A stretch of 64,000 nucleotides of DNA from Streptomyces sp. YPW6 (GTDB lineage Bacteria > Actinomycetota > Actinomycetes > Streptomycetales > Streptomycetaceae). Shown in pieces: positions 40,642-48,828 of the stretch (within the stretch, counting starts at the first letter, position 1; each line of letters begins with the position of its first letter). Made by a program: the position numbers and the translations under genes. The stretch covers positions 3,817,001 to 3,881,000 of the forward strand of contig NZ_CP076457.1 in assembly GCF_018866325.1 (NCBI RefSeq). The letters run 5' to 3'. The notes below the pieces were generated by a model. That model ran no database searches and was not told the DNA's origin. It worked only from the letters and a program-made list of their open reading frames with translations.

Positions 40642-40676
40642 CGTTCCCGGTCCGGGCGTGGCCCGGACCGGGAACG
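40642..40676. terminator. Bidirectional terminator between quinone reductase and bpa
   Basis: Positions 40642-40657 (CGTTCCCGGTCCGGGC) pair perfectly with 40661-40676 over a GTG loop, a 16-bp stem between converging genes. Confidence 0.85.
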
Positions 40677-40685
40677 GACGCGGAT

Positions 40686-41234
40686 CTACAGATACGGGCC
40701 CGAACGGATCGGGCCGTGCGGGTCCGGGCCGCCTTCCTCGTCCTCGTGGGCCATACCGGGCGGCAGGGCGCGGCGCATCTGCTCCAGCTGGGCGCGGGCC
40801 GCCATCTGCTGGGCGAACAGAGCCGTCTGGATGCCGTGGAAGAGCCCCTCCAGCCAGCCCACGAGCTGAGCCTGGGCGATCCGCAGCTCGGCCTCGGACG
40901 GCACCGAGTCCTCGGTGAACGGCAGGGAGAGCCGTTCCAGCTCCTCGACCAGCTCGGGCGCCAGGCCGTCCTCCAGCTCCTTCACGGAGCCGGCGTGGAT
41001 CTCCTTCAGCCTGACCCGGCTCGCCTCGTCGAGAGGCGCCGCCCTGACCTCCTCCAGAAGCTGCTTGATCATGCTGCCGATGCGCATGACCTTCGCGGGC
41101 TGTTCCACCATCTCCGTCACCGGGACCTCGCGCGACTCGTCGTCACTGGCACCGCCGCCGATAGCCATTCCGTCCTGGCCCACGACAAGGACCTGCGGGT
41201 GCTCCTGCGACCGGTCATTCCTCGGCATTTCCAT
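40686..41234 (-). CDS. bpa: Bacterial proteasome activator Bpa (DUF2587)
   Basis: A 182-residue protein of the bacterial proteasome activator family. Polar ends flank a four-helix core (MRIGSMIKQLLEEVRAAPLDEASRVRLKEI in parts, ELRIAQAQLVGWLEGLFHGIQTALFAQQ). It should form a dodecameric ring that opens the 20S proteasome without ATP, and it ends SGPYL. The penultimate tyrosine fits the family's C-terminal docking motif, usually GQYL, with Pro in place of the expected residue. ATG 41234 starts MEMPRNDRSQ. Family length and C-terminus fit well. The proteasome genes are not in the window. Confidence 0.88.
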   Translation of the reverse strand: MEMPRNDRSQEHPQVLVVGQDGMAIGGGASDDESREVPVTEMVEQPAKVMRIGSMIKQLLEEVRAAPLDEASRVRLKEIHAGSVKELEDGLAPELVEELERLSLPFTEDSVPSEAELRIAQAQLVGWLEGLFHGIQTALFAQQMAARAQLEQMRRALPPGMAHEDEEGGPDPHGPIRSGPYL

Positions 41235-41344
41235 GCCGCCATTGTCTCGCACACATGCCGTACACCACGGTGGTGCCCCCGAAAACGGAAGATCCACCGT
41301 CTTCGGAGGCACCGGAACCCTTCCGTGAGGCCCGGACGGGCCGT

Positions 41345-44203
41345 TCAGCCCGCGCGCCGGGCCAGGGTCAGCCGGGAGCTGGTGAGAGCGGCGGCCAGCA
41401 GACCGGCGAGCACCGGGACGACCAGGGCCAGCAGCCCGATGGTCTCCCACGGCATCACGATCGGCGTGTACGCCGACTGCATCGGATCCGCGCGCATCTC
41501 CGCCAGCGCCGCGCGCAGGTCGGTCAGGCGCAGGGCGACCGCGGGAACGAGTCCCGCCGCCGTCCCCAGCAGGACCCCGGTCAGCGCGACGACCAGGCAC
41601 TGGAAGCCGGACAGCGAACGCCGTACTCCCGGGGGCGCGCCCACCGCGCTGAGCGTGGTGAGGTCGGCCTCCGCGTCGGCCTTGGACAGACCGGTCGTGA
41701 TGGCCGCCGCGCCCAGGGTCACCACACCGGCGAAGAGGGCGAGGATCAGCAGGATCGTGTCGTCCTGGGTCCGGAACCTCTCGTTCGAGCTCATCAGGTA
41801 CGCGCGGTTCCCGGCCTGGTCGATCGCCGCGTAGGTGGCCTGGGCCTCGGCGTCCGTGGCGTCGCGGCCCAGCGCGTAGAAGCTGCCGTAGTCCTCGACG
41901 TGCAGGCCGAGCCGTTCGGCGGTCTCCCGCGGCATGACCATGCGGATGCCGGGGGTCGCCGCGAACCGGTCCGGCGCGACGTACACCTTCAGCCGGTCGG
42001 TGGTGGTGCGGGCCTTGCCGGGATGCCGGGCCCGCATCTTCTCGTCCCGGTCGTTGTAGAGGTGGGTGGCCTTGAGGGTGACCTCGCCGTTCTTCGCGTA
42101 GGCCGAGTTCAGCAGGACGGGGGTGCCGTCCTCTAGGGCCTTCGCCGCCGCCGGGTCGTCGAGCTTCACATAGGTGGCGAGGACGTCCGCGCCGCCGATG
42201 ACGATCTTGTGTTCGCCGGTGCCGAACGCGACCATCGTGGAGCTCTCGTCGACGCAGGCCGGGGAGTTCATCATCCGCTTGTGCTCGTCGGCGGAGAGCC
42301 GCAGGGCGAGCTCCCTGGCGCCCGCACCCTTGAGCGCGCAGCTGTGGCCCTTGCCGGTGGGCTTGACGAGTTCGAGGGTGCCGCAGCCGTTCTCCTCCTC
42401 GTAGTAGACCGAGCAGTCGCTGCCGGCCCAGACCCGCCCGAAGTCGGCGGGCTTGCCGCTGACCGGGTAGTTCTGCTCGACGGCCGCCCGGGAGCGGGGG
42501 AGTTCGGCGTCCGCGCCGACGTCGGACGCGGCCACCGCCACGGTGCCCGGGGTCATGTTGGGCTCGAAGTCGTACGCGGCCTCGACGGCGCTGCTGCTGG
42601 TGTACGTGGCGATGGCGACGCTGCCCGCGACGGCCGCCATCACGGCGGCGACGGCGGGAGCGGTACGGCCGCGGTTGCGGGCCGCGTCGCGCAGTGCCAT
42701 CCGGGGGGCCAGCGGGAGCCGTCGGCCCAGCCGGCCGAGGAAGCCGACGATCACCGGGATACAGCCGAGCACGCCCAGTTCGGCCAGGACGGAACCGCCG
42801 GCGACGAGGACCGTGTCGCCTGCCACCCCGCCGTAGACGGCGACGCCGACACCCGCCGTGAGCGTGATGACGCCGATCACGGGCAGCAGGCGGGAGCTGC
42901 GACGGGTGCCGCGCCGCCCGGTGAGCGACTCCAGGACCGACTGGCGGCCCGCGACGATCGCCGGGGCGAGCGCGGCGAGGACGCCGGTGACCAGGCCGAG
43001 CGCGGCGATGGCGAGGATCTCCCAGGGCCGTACGGTCAGTTCGCCGAAACGGCTGCCCGTGTAGTCCTCGATCATCGGGCGGAACAGGGCGGTCAGAGCG
43101 AATCCGGCCCCTACCCCGGCCACCGCGCCGACCCCGCCGAGCACCGCACCGCCCGCGAGTACCACGGCTCTGACCTGGCCCCGGTTGCCGCCGCACGAGC
43201 CGACCAGGCCCAGCTGGCGGCGCGAACGCCGCGCGCCCACGGCGAACGCCGGACCGGCCAGCAGCACGATCTCCAGGACGGCCATGGCGGCCACCGTGAG
43301 AACGGCCGCGGTGGTCTCCGGCTCGGTGGAGTACCCGCCGCCGGACTCCGAGGCCATCGGGACCTCGGAGTCCGGCGGCGGGTCCAGGGCGACCTGGCGG
43401 GACTTGACCACCACCCCCCTCTCGTTGGCGGCGAGGACGTCCTGCCAGGTCACACCCGCGCCGGCCGGGCCCTTCACCAGCCACTTCGGGTCGCTCGGCT
43501 GAGGCGGCAGGATCGTCCGGTCGCCGTCGGCGGTCTTCTGCCACGGGTCGATGACCGCGCCGGGCAGCGCGTAGAGGTGGTCCGCCCGCAGGTCGGCGGG
43601 GAGTTCGACCGTGCCGGTGAGCGTGTAGGTCTGCTCGGGTCCGCGCACGGTCACGCGGTCGCCGACTGACAGCCCCGCCGCCCTGACGAAGTCGGCGGTT
43701 CCGGCGACCTCGTCCGGCTTGCGGGGGAAGGCGCCGTCCGTCAGCTCGATCCGGCCGCGGAGCATCGGATCGGCGACGCGCAGCTCGCTGATCTCGGTGT
43801 CGGCGATGCCGTGCCGGGTGGTCACCGACGCGGGCACGCTCCGCTCGGTCAGATGGCGCGAGCCCTCGGGAAAGGCGGCCGGCACGTCGACCGGCTTCGC
43901 CTGTTCCTCGGGGGTCGGGTCGGGGGCGCCCTCGGGCATGCCCCAGTTGACGCCGTCGGGCATCTGCTGGAGCTTCACCGGGCCGACGCTCGTGGGCATG
44001 AACCGGGCGTCGGCCGACCCCAGTTCCGCCGTCAGTTCCTCGGCCTTCGTGGGCAGGGCGCTGCGGTAGGTGAGGTCGGCGGCGGTCACGCCGAGGACCG
44101 GAAGGGCGATCATCGCCACGACCAGGGCGCTGCGGCCCTTGGCCCGTGCCGCGTCGCGCCGGGCTATACGGAAGGCCGCGCGCCGGCCGGGGAGCGGGCT
44201 CAC
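41345..44203 (-). CDS. FtsX-like ABC transporter permease
   Basis: A 952-residue membrane permease with two FtsX-like segments. An N-terminal membrane span is followed by a large extracytoplasmic domain, then three spans around residues 290-430. A second such set is at the C-terminus (IRLILALFAG-type segments such as TILLILALFAGVVTLG). It is coupled to the ATPase upstream by a GTGA overlap at 44200-44203. Such MacB/FtsX-type systems act on envelope lipids, peptides or antibiotics rather than importing solutes. Substrate not determined. The extracytoplasmic regions contain Cys in CSVYYEEENGCG and SPACVDES. Confidence 0.88.
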   Translation of the reverse strand: MSPLPGRRAAFRIARRDAARAKGRSALVVAMIALPVLGVTAADLTYRSALPTKAEELTAELGSADARFMPTSVGPVKLQQMPDGVNWGMPEGAPDPTPEEQAKPVDVPAAFPEGSRHLTERSVPASVTTRHGIADTEISELRVADPMLRGRIELTDGAFPRKPDEVAGTADFVRAAGLSVGDRVTVRGPEQTYTLTGTVELPADLRADHLYALPGAVIDPWQKTADGDRTILPPQPSDPKWLVKGPAGAGVTWQDVLAANERGVVVKSRQVALDPPPDSEVPMASESGGGYSTEPETTAAVLTVAAMAVLEIVLLAGPAFAVGARRSRRQLGLVGSCGGNRGQVRAVVLAGGAVLGGVGAVAGVGAGFALTALFRPMIEDYTGSRFGELTVRPWEILAIAALGLVTGVLAALAPAIVAGRQSVLESLTGRRGTRRSSRLLPVIGVITLTAGVGVAVYGGVAGDTVLVAGGSVLAELGVLGCIPVIVGFLGRLGRRLPLAPRMALRDAARNRGRTAPAVAAVMAAVAGSVAIATYTSSSAVEAAYDFEPNMTPGTVAVAASDVGADAELPRSRAAVEQNYPVSGKPADFGRVWAGSDCSVYYEEENGCGTLELVKPTGKGHSCALKGAGARELALRLSADEHKRMMNSPACVDESSTMVAFGTGEHKIVIGGADVLATYVKLDDPAAAKALEDGTPVLLNSAYAKNGEVTLKATHLYNDRDEKMRARHPGKARTTTDRLKVYVAPDRFAATPGIRMVMPRETAERLGLHVEDYGSFYALGRDATDAEAQATYAAIDQAGNRAYLMSSNERFRTQDDTILLILALFAGVVTLGAAAITTGLSKADAEADLTTLSAVGAPPGVRRSLSGFQCLVVALTGVLLGTAAGLVPAVALRLTDLRAALAEMRADPMQSAYTPIVMPWETIGLLALVVPVLAGLLAAALTSSRLTLARRAG

Positions 44204-44979
44204 GCGGTGGCCTCGGTCGTTCCGGCGAGCAGGGAGTCGGCTCCCGCGGTCGCCGTCTGGTCGACGATCGAGCCGTCCCGGAGGAACACGACCCGGTCGG
44301 CCCAGGCCGCGTACCGGGGCTCATGGGTCACCATGACCCCGGCCGCGCCCTGGTCGCAGCGGGTGCGCAGCAGGGCGAGGATCGCCTCGCCGGTCTCGGA
44401 GTCGAGCGCTCCGGTCGGCTCGTCGGCGAGCACGAGGCGCCGGTCGCCGACGAGGGCGCGGGCGATGGCGACGCGCTGCTGCTGGCCGCCGGACATCTCG
44501 TCGGGGAAGCGGTCGGCGATCGCTTCGAGCTTCATCTCGGCCAGTGCGGCGAGGGCCTCCTTGCGGGCTTTGCGCACGGAGACGCCGTCGAGTTCCCGGG
44601 GCAGCGCGATGTTCTCGGCGGCGGTCAGGGCCGGGATGAGGTTGTAGTCCTGGAAGACGTAGCCGACGCTGCGGCGGCGCAGGGCGGCCATGCCCTTGGG
44701 GCCGAGGGCGGCGAGGTCCTGGCCCTCGATGACGACCTGGCCGCTCGTGGCGGTGTCGAGCCCCCCGGCCAGGGTCAGCAGGGTGGACTTGCCGGAACCG
44801 GAGGGGCCCATCACGGCGACCAGCTCGCCCGGGTACACCGCGAGGTGGATCCCGCGCAGGGCGTGCACCTCGGCGACGCCGGAGCCGTGGGTACGGGTCA
44901 GCGCCCGCAGTTCGAGTACGGGGCTGCCGCCGGGCGTCCCGGAGGACGACGGGGGCGGCTGGGTGGCGGACGTGGGCAT
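44200..44979 (-). CDS. ABC transporter ATP-binding protein (MacB/LolD-like)
   Basis: A 259-residue nucleotide-binding subunit. It has Walker A GPSGSGKST, signature MSGGQQQR, Walker B VLADEPTGALDS and a C-terminal H-loop (VMVTHEPRYA). It powers the permease encoded immediately downstream. The N-terminal 20 residues are Pro/Ser-rich. The start ATG 44979 follows the PadR gene by about 90 bp. The regulator, ATPase and permease are likely one functional unit. Confidence 0.93.
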   Translation of the reverse strand: MPTSATQPPPSSSGTPGGSPVLELRALTRTHGSGVAEVHALRGIHLAVYPGELVAVMGPSGSGKSTLLTLAGGLDTATSGQVVIEGQDLAALGPKGMAALRRRSVGYVFQDYNLIPALTAAENIALPRELDGVSVRKARKEALAALAEMKLEAIADRFPDEMSGGQQQRVAIARALVGDRRLVLADEPTGALDSETGEAILALLRTRCDQGAAGVMVTHEPRYAAWADRVVFLRDGSIVDQTATAGADSLLAGTTEATA

Positions 44980-45066
44980 GGCGGGTGGTTCCCCCTCGGA
45001 ACGTACTGGGTCTCATCCGGACGGCGACGACGGTCCCGCCGCCGCCCGGGTCGTCAGGCGCCGGTC

Positions 45067-45690
45067 TCAGCGCTGGGAGCGGGTCCGGCCGGCCAGGGCA
45101 CGGGCAGGACCGCGGGTGGCCGCGGGGCCGGGCTCGGTGGAGGGCTCGGTCGCGGCGGCCTCTTTGAGGCGGACGAGCCGCGACTCGCAGTGGTCGAGCC
45201 AGCGGGCCTCGGCCTCCGCCTGGAAGATCAGTTGCTCCACGACGAGGAGCCAGGCGACCTCGTCCCGGTTGGCGGGGACGTCGGCCAGGGCCTGGGCCTT
45301 GAGCCGGGTGTAGTCCTGCATCGCCTTGAGCGTGTGGTGGCGCTGGGACTGGATCACGTCCCGGATGTCGACGCCCGGGGCGCCCACGGCCATGGCGAGC
45401 TTGATGGCCAGTTCGTCGCGGGGCGGACTGGTGCGGTCCACCGGGGTCTCGAACCAGGTGCGCAGCTCGGTGCGTCCCTCGTCGGTGATCGCGTAGAGGT
45501 CGTGCCCGGCGTCGTCCGAGCCGTCCTGGACGATCAGGCCGTCGCGCTCCAGACGGCTGAGCGTCGTGTAGACCTGGCCGACGTTCAGGGGCCAGGTGGA
45601 GCCGGTGCGCGACTCGAACTCGGTGCGGAGCCGGGACCCGTAACGAGGGCCCCGTTCCAGCAGGGCCAGCAGGCCGTGGCGAATGGACAT
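45067..45690 (-). CDS. PadR-family transcriptional regulator
   Basis: A 207-residue PadR regulator (longer vir-type) with an N-terminal winged helix (MSIRHGLLALLERGPRYGSRL, VGQVYTTLSRLERDGLI) and a C-terminal helical dimerisation domain. It precedes the ABC genes and probably represses the transcript including itself. ATG 45690 lies inside an 11-bp inverted repeat (45689-45699), so binding would directly cover the start site. The alternative start 12 codons upstream would read through the operator. Confidence 0.85.
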   Translation of the reverse strand: MSIRHGLLALLERGPRYGSRLRTEFESRTGSTWPLNVGQVYTTLSRLERDGLIVQDGSDDAGHDLYAITDEGRTELRTWFETPVDRTSPPRDELAIKLAMAVGAPGVDIRDVIQSQRHHTLKAMQDYTRLKAQALADVPANRDEVAWLLVVEQLIFQAEAEARWLDHCESRLVRLKEAAATEPSTEPGPAATRGPARALAGRTRSQR

Positions 45691-45712
45691 ACCGAGTATG
45701 TATACCGAGTAT
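45689..45712. promoter_or_regulatory. PadR operator: two ATACCGAGTAT repeats
   Basis: ATACCGAGTAT is at 45689-45699 and 45702-45712, 13 bp apart, each with ATAC/GTAT dyad symmetry. The first overlaps the PadR start codon on the minus strand. They probably bind the PadR protein for autorepression. Confidence 0.7.
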
Positions 45713-45827
45713 GTTCGTTCTGGCAAGTCTCGCCGGAGCCGGAACCGGAGGGTGCGGCCCTCCGGTCGCGCGGGGCGTTACGGTCGGTTCGTGTGAGCGT
45801 GACGGTCGGTTCGCGCGGGCACTACGG

Positions 45828-46589
45828 TCAGTTCGCGCGGCGCATACGGAACGCGAGGAAGCCGAGTCCCAGCCCGACCAGGGCGATGCCCGCACCGAGC
45901 GAGACCTCCTGCACCCGCCGGACGGCCGCCGCGTCCAGTGCCTGCCCGGACCGCTGTCCCGGATCGCTGAAGGCCTCGGGCGGCGGCGAGGAGGCAGGCA
46001 GGCCGACGGGGTCCGCGCGGCCCTCGGCGGTCTCCTCCCGCGGGTCCTCCTCGACGGGATCCCCGGCCCGCGCCTGCTCCACCGGCGACAGCGACCGCCC
46101 GGGACGCGCCTTGCCCGCCCCGGCCTCGCGCCCGGCCAGGGGAGCGGTCGACCCGGACACGTCGGGGGAAGCGGAGGGCGGGGAAGAGGGCTCCGGTGCG
46201 TCGGCCCCGGGCCCGGAACCGGCTCCGGCGGGGGGCCGCGCGTCCATCCCGGTCGCGGTCGGGGTGGACGGTGCCGGGTCGGCCGCCGACGCCCCGGGAA
46301 CCGGGACGCCGGACGGCAGGGGCAGGGGCAGGGGCAGCACGGAAGGGGATGCCGAGCGCGATGCGGAGGCCGGCGGGACGGGCGGCGGAGCGGCCGGAGA
46401 GGACGGGGCGCCGGACGCGGTGGCCGCGGGGCTCGACGCCTGCGGGGCCGCGGTCGTCACGGACGGCGGACCGCCCGGCGCCGCCGAGGCGTGGGCGGAG
46501 GCGGCCGACGGCCCCAGCGCCGCTCCGGCCGCCGCCAGCAGACAGACCGCACACCGCGACGACCACCCGGCCGGAAGTCCTGGAGCCAT
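45828..46589 (-). CDS. Secreted Pro/Ser/Ala-rich protein with C-terminal membrane anchor
   Basis: A 253-residue protein of unknown function. It has a signal peptide (about residues 1-32, ending AASAHASA), a long Ala/Pro/Ser-rich linker (about 35-210) and one hydrophobic segment near the C-terminus (LGAGIALVGLGLGFLAF) with a short basic tail RMRRAN. The layout is a cell-wall-spanning anchor, but no sorting signal is present. Conserved catalytic residues are not visible. It stands alone between the PadR operator and the kinase, and low complexity makes family assignment unsafe. Confidence 0.65.
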   Translation of the reverse strand: MAPGLPAGWSSRCAVCLLAAAGAALGPSAASAHASAAPGGPPSVTTAAPQASSPAATASGAPSSPAAPPPVPPASASRSASPSVLPLPLPLPSGVPVPGASAADPAPSTPTATGMDARPPAGAGSGPGADAPEPSSPPSASPDVSGSTAPLAGREAGAGKARPGRSLSPVEQARAGDPVEEDPREETAEGRADPVGLPASSPPPEAFSDPGQRSGQALDAAAVRRVQEVSLGAGIALVGLGLGFLAFRMRRAN

Positions 46590-46840
46590 GAGATCAGCGT
46601 CACACGGGCCCCCGCATCCGGCATCCCGGACGCGGTATCCGAAAGGCAGGGGCCGGTCAGCGGTCCGTGTACCGGTCCACGGCGAAGATCCGGCGAGATC
46701 CGTGAACCGTATCGATCACCTTCGGACACCGGCGTTTCAGCACGGTGCACCGGCCTCCGAGGACGCCGTACCGGGGCTGCGGGGCGGCACGGCGGCGTCC
46801 GGGCCCGCATACCGGGGGCTCGGGACGGCTGCCCGGCGGC

Positions 46841-48475
46841 TCAGGCCGGCTTGCCGGTGGAGACCTTCAGCTCGAAGTGGGCGCCGCGCTCGTCCACCGC
46901 CGCACCCGAGGACGGGAACTGGCCGACGACCTGGTCCTCGGCGTAGGTGTTGCCCGGCTCCTCGATCACCTTGATCGTCCAGCCCGCGGCGGCCGCGCAC
47001 GATTTCGCCGACAGGATGTCCTTGTAGATGAAGTTCGGCGCGCGGACCTTCTTCGGGTCGTTGGAGTCCTCGGAGGCGTTCGAGCACTCCGTCTCCTTCA
47101 TCGTCCGGTTGCGCTCCGGCGGGCGGTAGCCCTCCACCTGCTCGGTGCCCGTCCCGCCGCCCTTGCCCGCCTCGTCGTTGTTCTCGCCGCCGCCCTGGAG
47201 GGCGATGGCGGTGATCAGACCGCCGACGGCCAGCAGCGCCACGACGATCGAGCCGACGACGACCGGCATGTTCCGCTTCGAGCCGCCACCACCGGTGGTG
47301 CCCACGGCCGTCGCGTGCTGCGGGCTGACCGCGTACGGCGGCGGGGTCTGGTGGGACAGCGGGCCCGGCGTCGGGTAGCCCTGGACCTGGCCGGACTGCG
47401 GGTAGCCGTAGCCCGGCGTGGGCGCGCCGTACGGGCCGGGCTGGTGGGTCTGCGGCTGCGGCTGGTACGGCATCTGGACGCCGTGCGGCGCGGGGGTGCT
47501 CTGGTCGACCGGCGGGAACACCGCCGAGCCGACGCCGGAACCGCTGTTGGCGGGCCCGCCGCCGGACACGATCATCGGGGCGCCGGTCTGGCCGGCCGAG
47601 GCGTTCAGCACGCGGGCGATCTCGTCGCGCATCGCGGCGGCGTCGGGGAAGCGCTCGTTCGGGTTCTTCTTGAGCGCGCGGGCGACGAGGGCGTCCATCG
47701 CCGGGGTGACCGACCGGTTGACGCCGGAGGGCGCGACCGGCTCCTCCTGGACGTGCGCGTACGCGATGGCCAGCGGCGAGTCCGCGTCGAACGGGAGCCG
47801 CCCGGTGAGCAGCTGGAAGAGCATGATCCCGACCGAGTACAGGTCGGACCGGGCGTCGACGCCGCGGCCGAGGGCCTGCTCGGGGGAGAGGTACTGCGGG
47901 GTGCCGACGACCATGCCGGTCTGGGTCATCGAGGTGACGCCGGACTGCATGGCGCGGGCGATGCCGAAGTCCATGACCTTGACGACGCCGCGCTTGGTCA
48001 TCATCACGTTGCCCGGCTTGATGTCCCGGTGGACCAGGCCCATCTCGTGGCTGGTCTCCAGGGCGGCCAGCACGTCCGCCGTCACCTTGAGGGCCTTGTC
48101 GGCGGGCATCGCGCCGTGCTGCCGGATGTCGGCGGCCAGCACCGAGCCGAGCGGCTGCCCCTCGACGTACTCCATGACGATGTAGGGCATCAGCGCACCG
48201 CCGAGCTCGTCCTCGCCGGTGTCGAAGACGGACACGATGTTGGTGTGCTGGAGCTTGGCGACGGCCTGCGCCTCGCGGCGGAAGCGCTCGCGGAAGGACT
48301 GCTCGCGGCCGAGCTCGGTGTGCAGGGTCTTGATCGCGACCTGCCGGTCCAGGGCGGAGTCGTAGGCCAGGTAGACGGAAGCCATGCCACCCTCGCCGAG
48401 CAGGTCGCGCAGCTGGTAGCGGCCGCCCGCGACCGCTCCGCCCGCATAGCGGCCCTGTGCGCCGTCCTGGCTCAT
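46841..48475 (-). CDS. Membrane Ser/Thr protein kinase with one PASTA-like extracellular domain
   Basis: A 544-residue receptor-like kinase. The kinase domain (about residues 15-285) has GEGGMASVYLA, the invariant Lys in VAIKTL, HRDIKPGNVM, DFGIARAM and TSMTQTGMVVGTPQY in the activation loop. A long Pro/Gly/Gln-rich linker with YPQSGQVQGYPTPGP leads to one membrane span (VVVGSIVVALLAVGGLITAI). The extracellular end (from about 450) has one PASTA-like domain with a Cys pair. ATG 48475 was chosen over 48484, which lacks ribosome-binding spacing. It is divergent from another kinase, and both may sense wall or osmotic cues. Confidence 0.9.
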   Translation of the reverse strand: MSQDGAQGRYAGGAVAGGRYQLRDLLGEGGMASVYLAYDSALDRQVAIKTLHTELGREQSFRERFRREAQAVAKLQHTNIVSVFDTGEDELGGALMPYIVMEYVEGQPLGSVLAADIRQHGAMPADKALKVTADVLAALETSHEMGLVHRDIKPGNVMMTKRGVVKVMDFGIARAMQSGVTSMTQTGMVVGTPQYLSPEQALGRGVDARSDLYSVGIMLFQLLTGRLPFDADSPLAIAYAHVQEEPVAPSGVNRSVTPAMDALVARALKKNPNERFPDAAAMRDEIARVLNASAGQTGAPMIVSGGGPANSGSGVGSAVFPPVDQSTPAPHGVQMPYQPQPQTHQPGPYGAPTPGYGYPQSGQVQGYPTPGPLSHQTPPPYAVSPQHATAVGTTGGGGSKRNMPVVVGSIVVALLAVGGLITAIALQGGGENNDEAGKGGGTGTEQVEGYRPPERNRTMKETECSNASEDSNDPKKVRAPNFIYKDILSAKSCAAAAGWTIKVIEEPGNTYAEDQVVGQFPSSGAAVDERGAHFELKVSTGKPA

Positions 48476-48828
48476 GACTTGCATCCCCCTCGGCGGCGCG
48501 CGGTCGCACACGGCTTTTCTGTCCGACGTGTCTTTGTCTGACGTGATGGCGTGCGACGCGGTTCCCGTACAACGCGATTACGCGCCAAGTCTGCCGTAGG
48601 GGTCCGACACGTCAAGCCGGGTGCCCGTTCCGTGACCCTACGCACAAGAAGCGTCTCGGAAGCGTTACAGGAAACGCATCGAATCCCTGAGGAGGGCGCG
48701 CCGAGCGGTCAGATGATCCTGCCGGAGCGGAACCGTGGTGTCCGCCGGAGGCTGTAGCGTGACGTCGCAACGCAGCAAGGCACCGTGAGAACCCGCGGAC
48801 GCGCGGACAGATACGACGGCGAGGACTG
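48476..48828. promoter_or_regulatory. Divergent promoter region between two Ser/Thr kinases
   Basis: 353 bp without a gene. A TAGCGT hexamer at 48755-48760 is a likely rightward -10 element, with about 60 nt of leader before ATG 48829. The leftward promoter was not identified. Confidence 0.35.
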
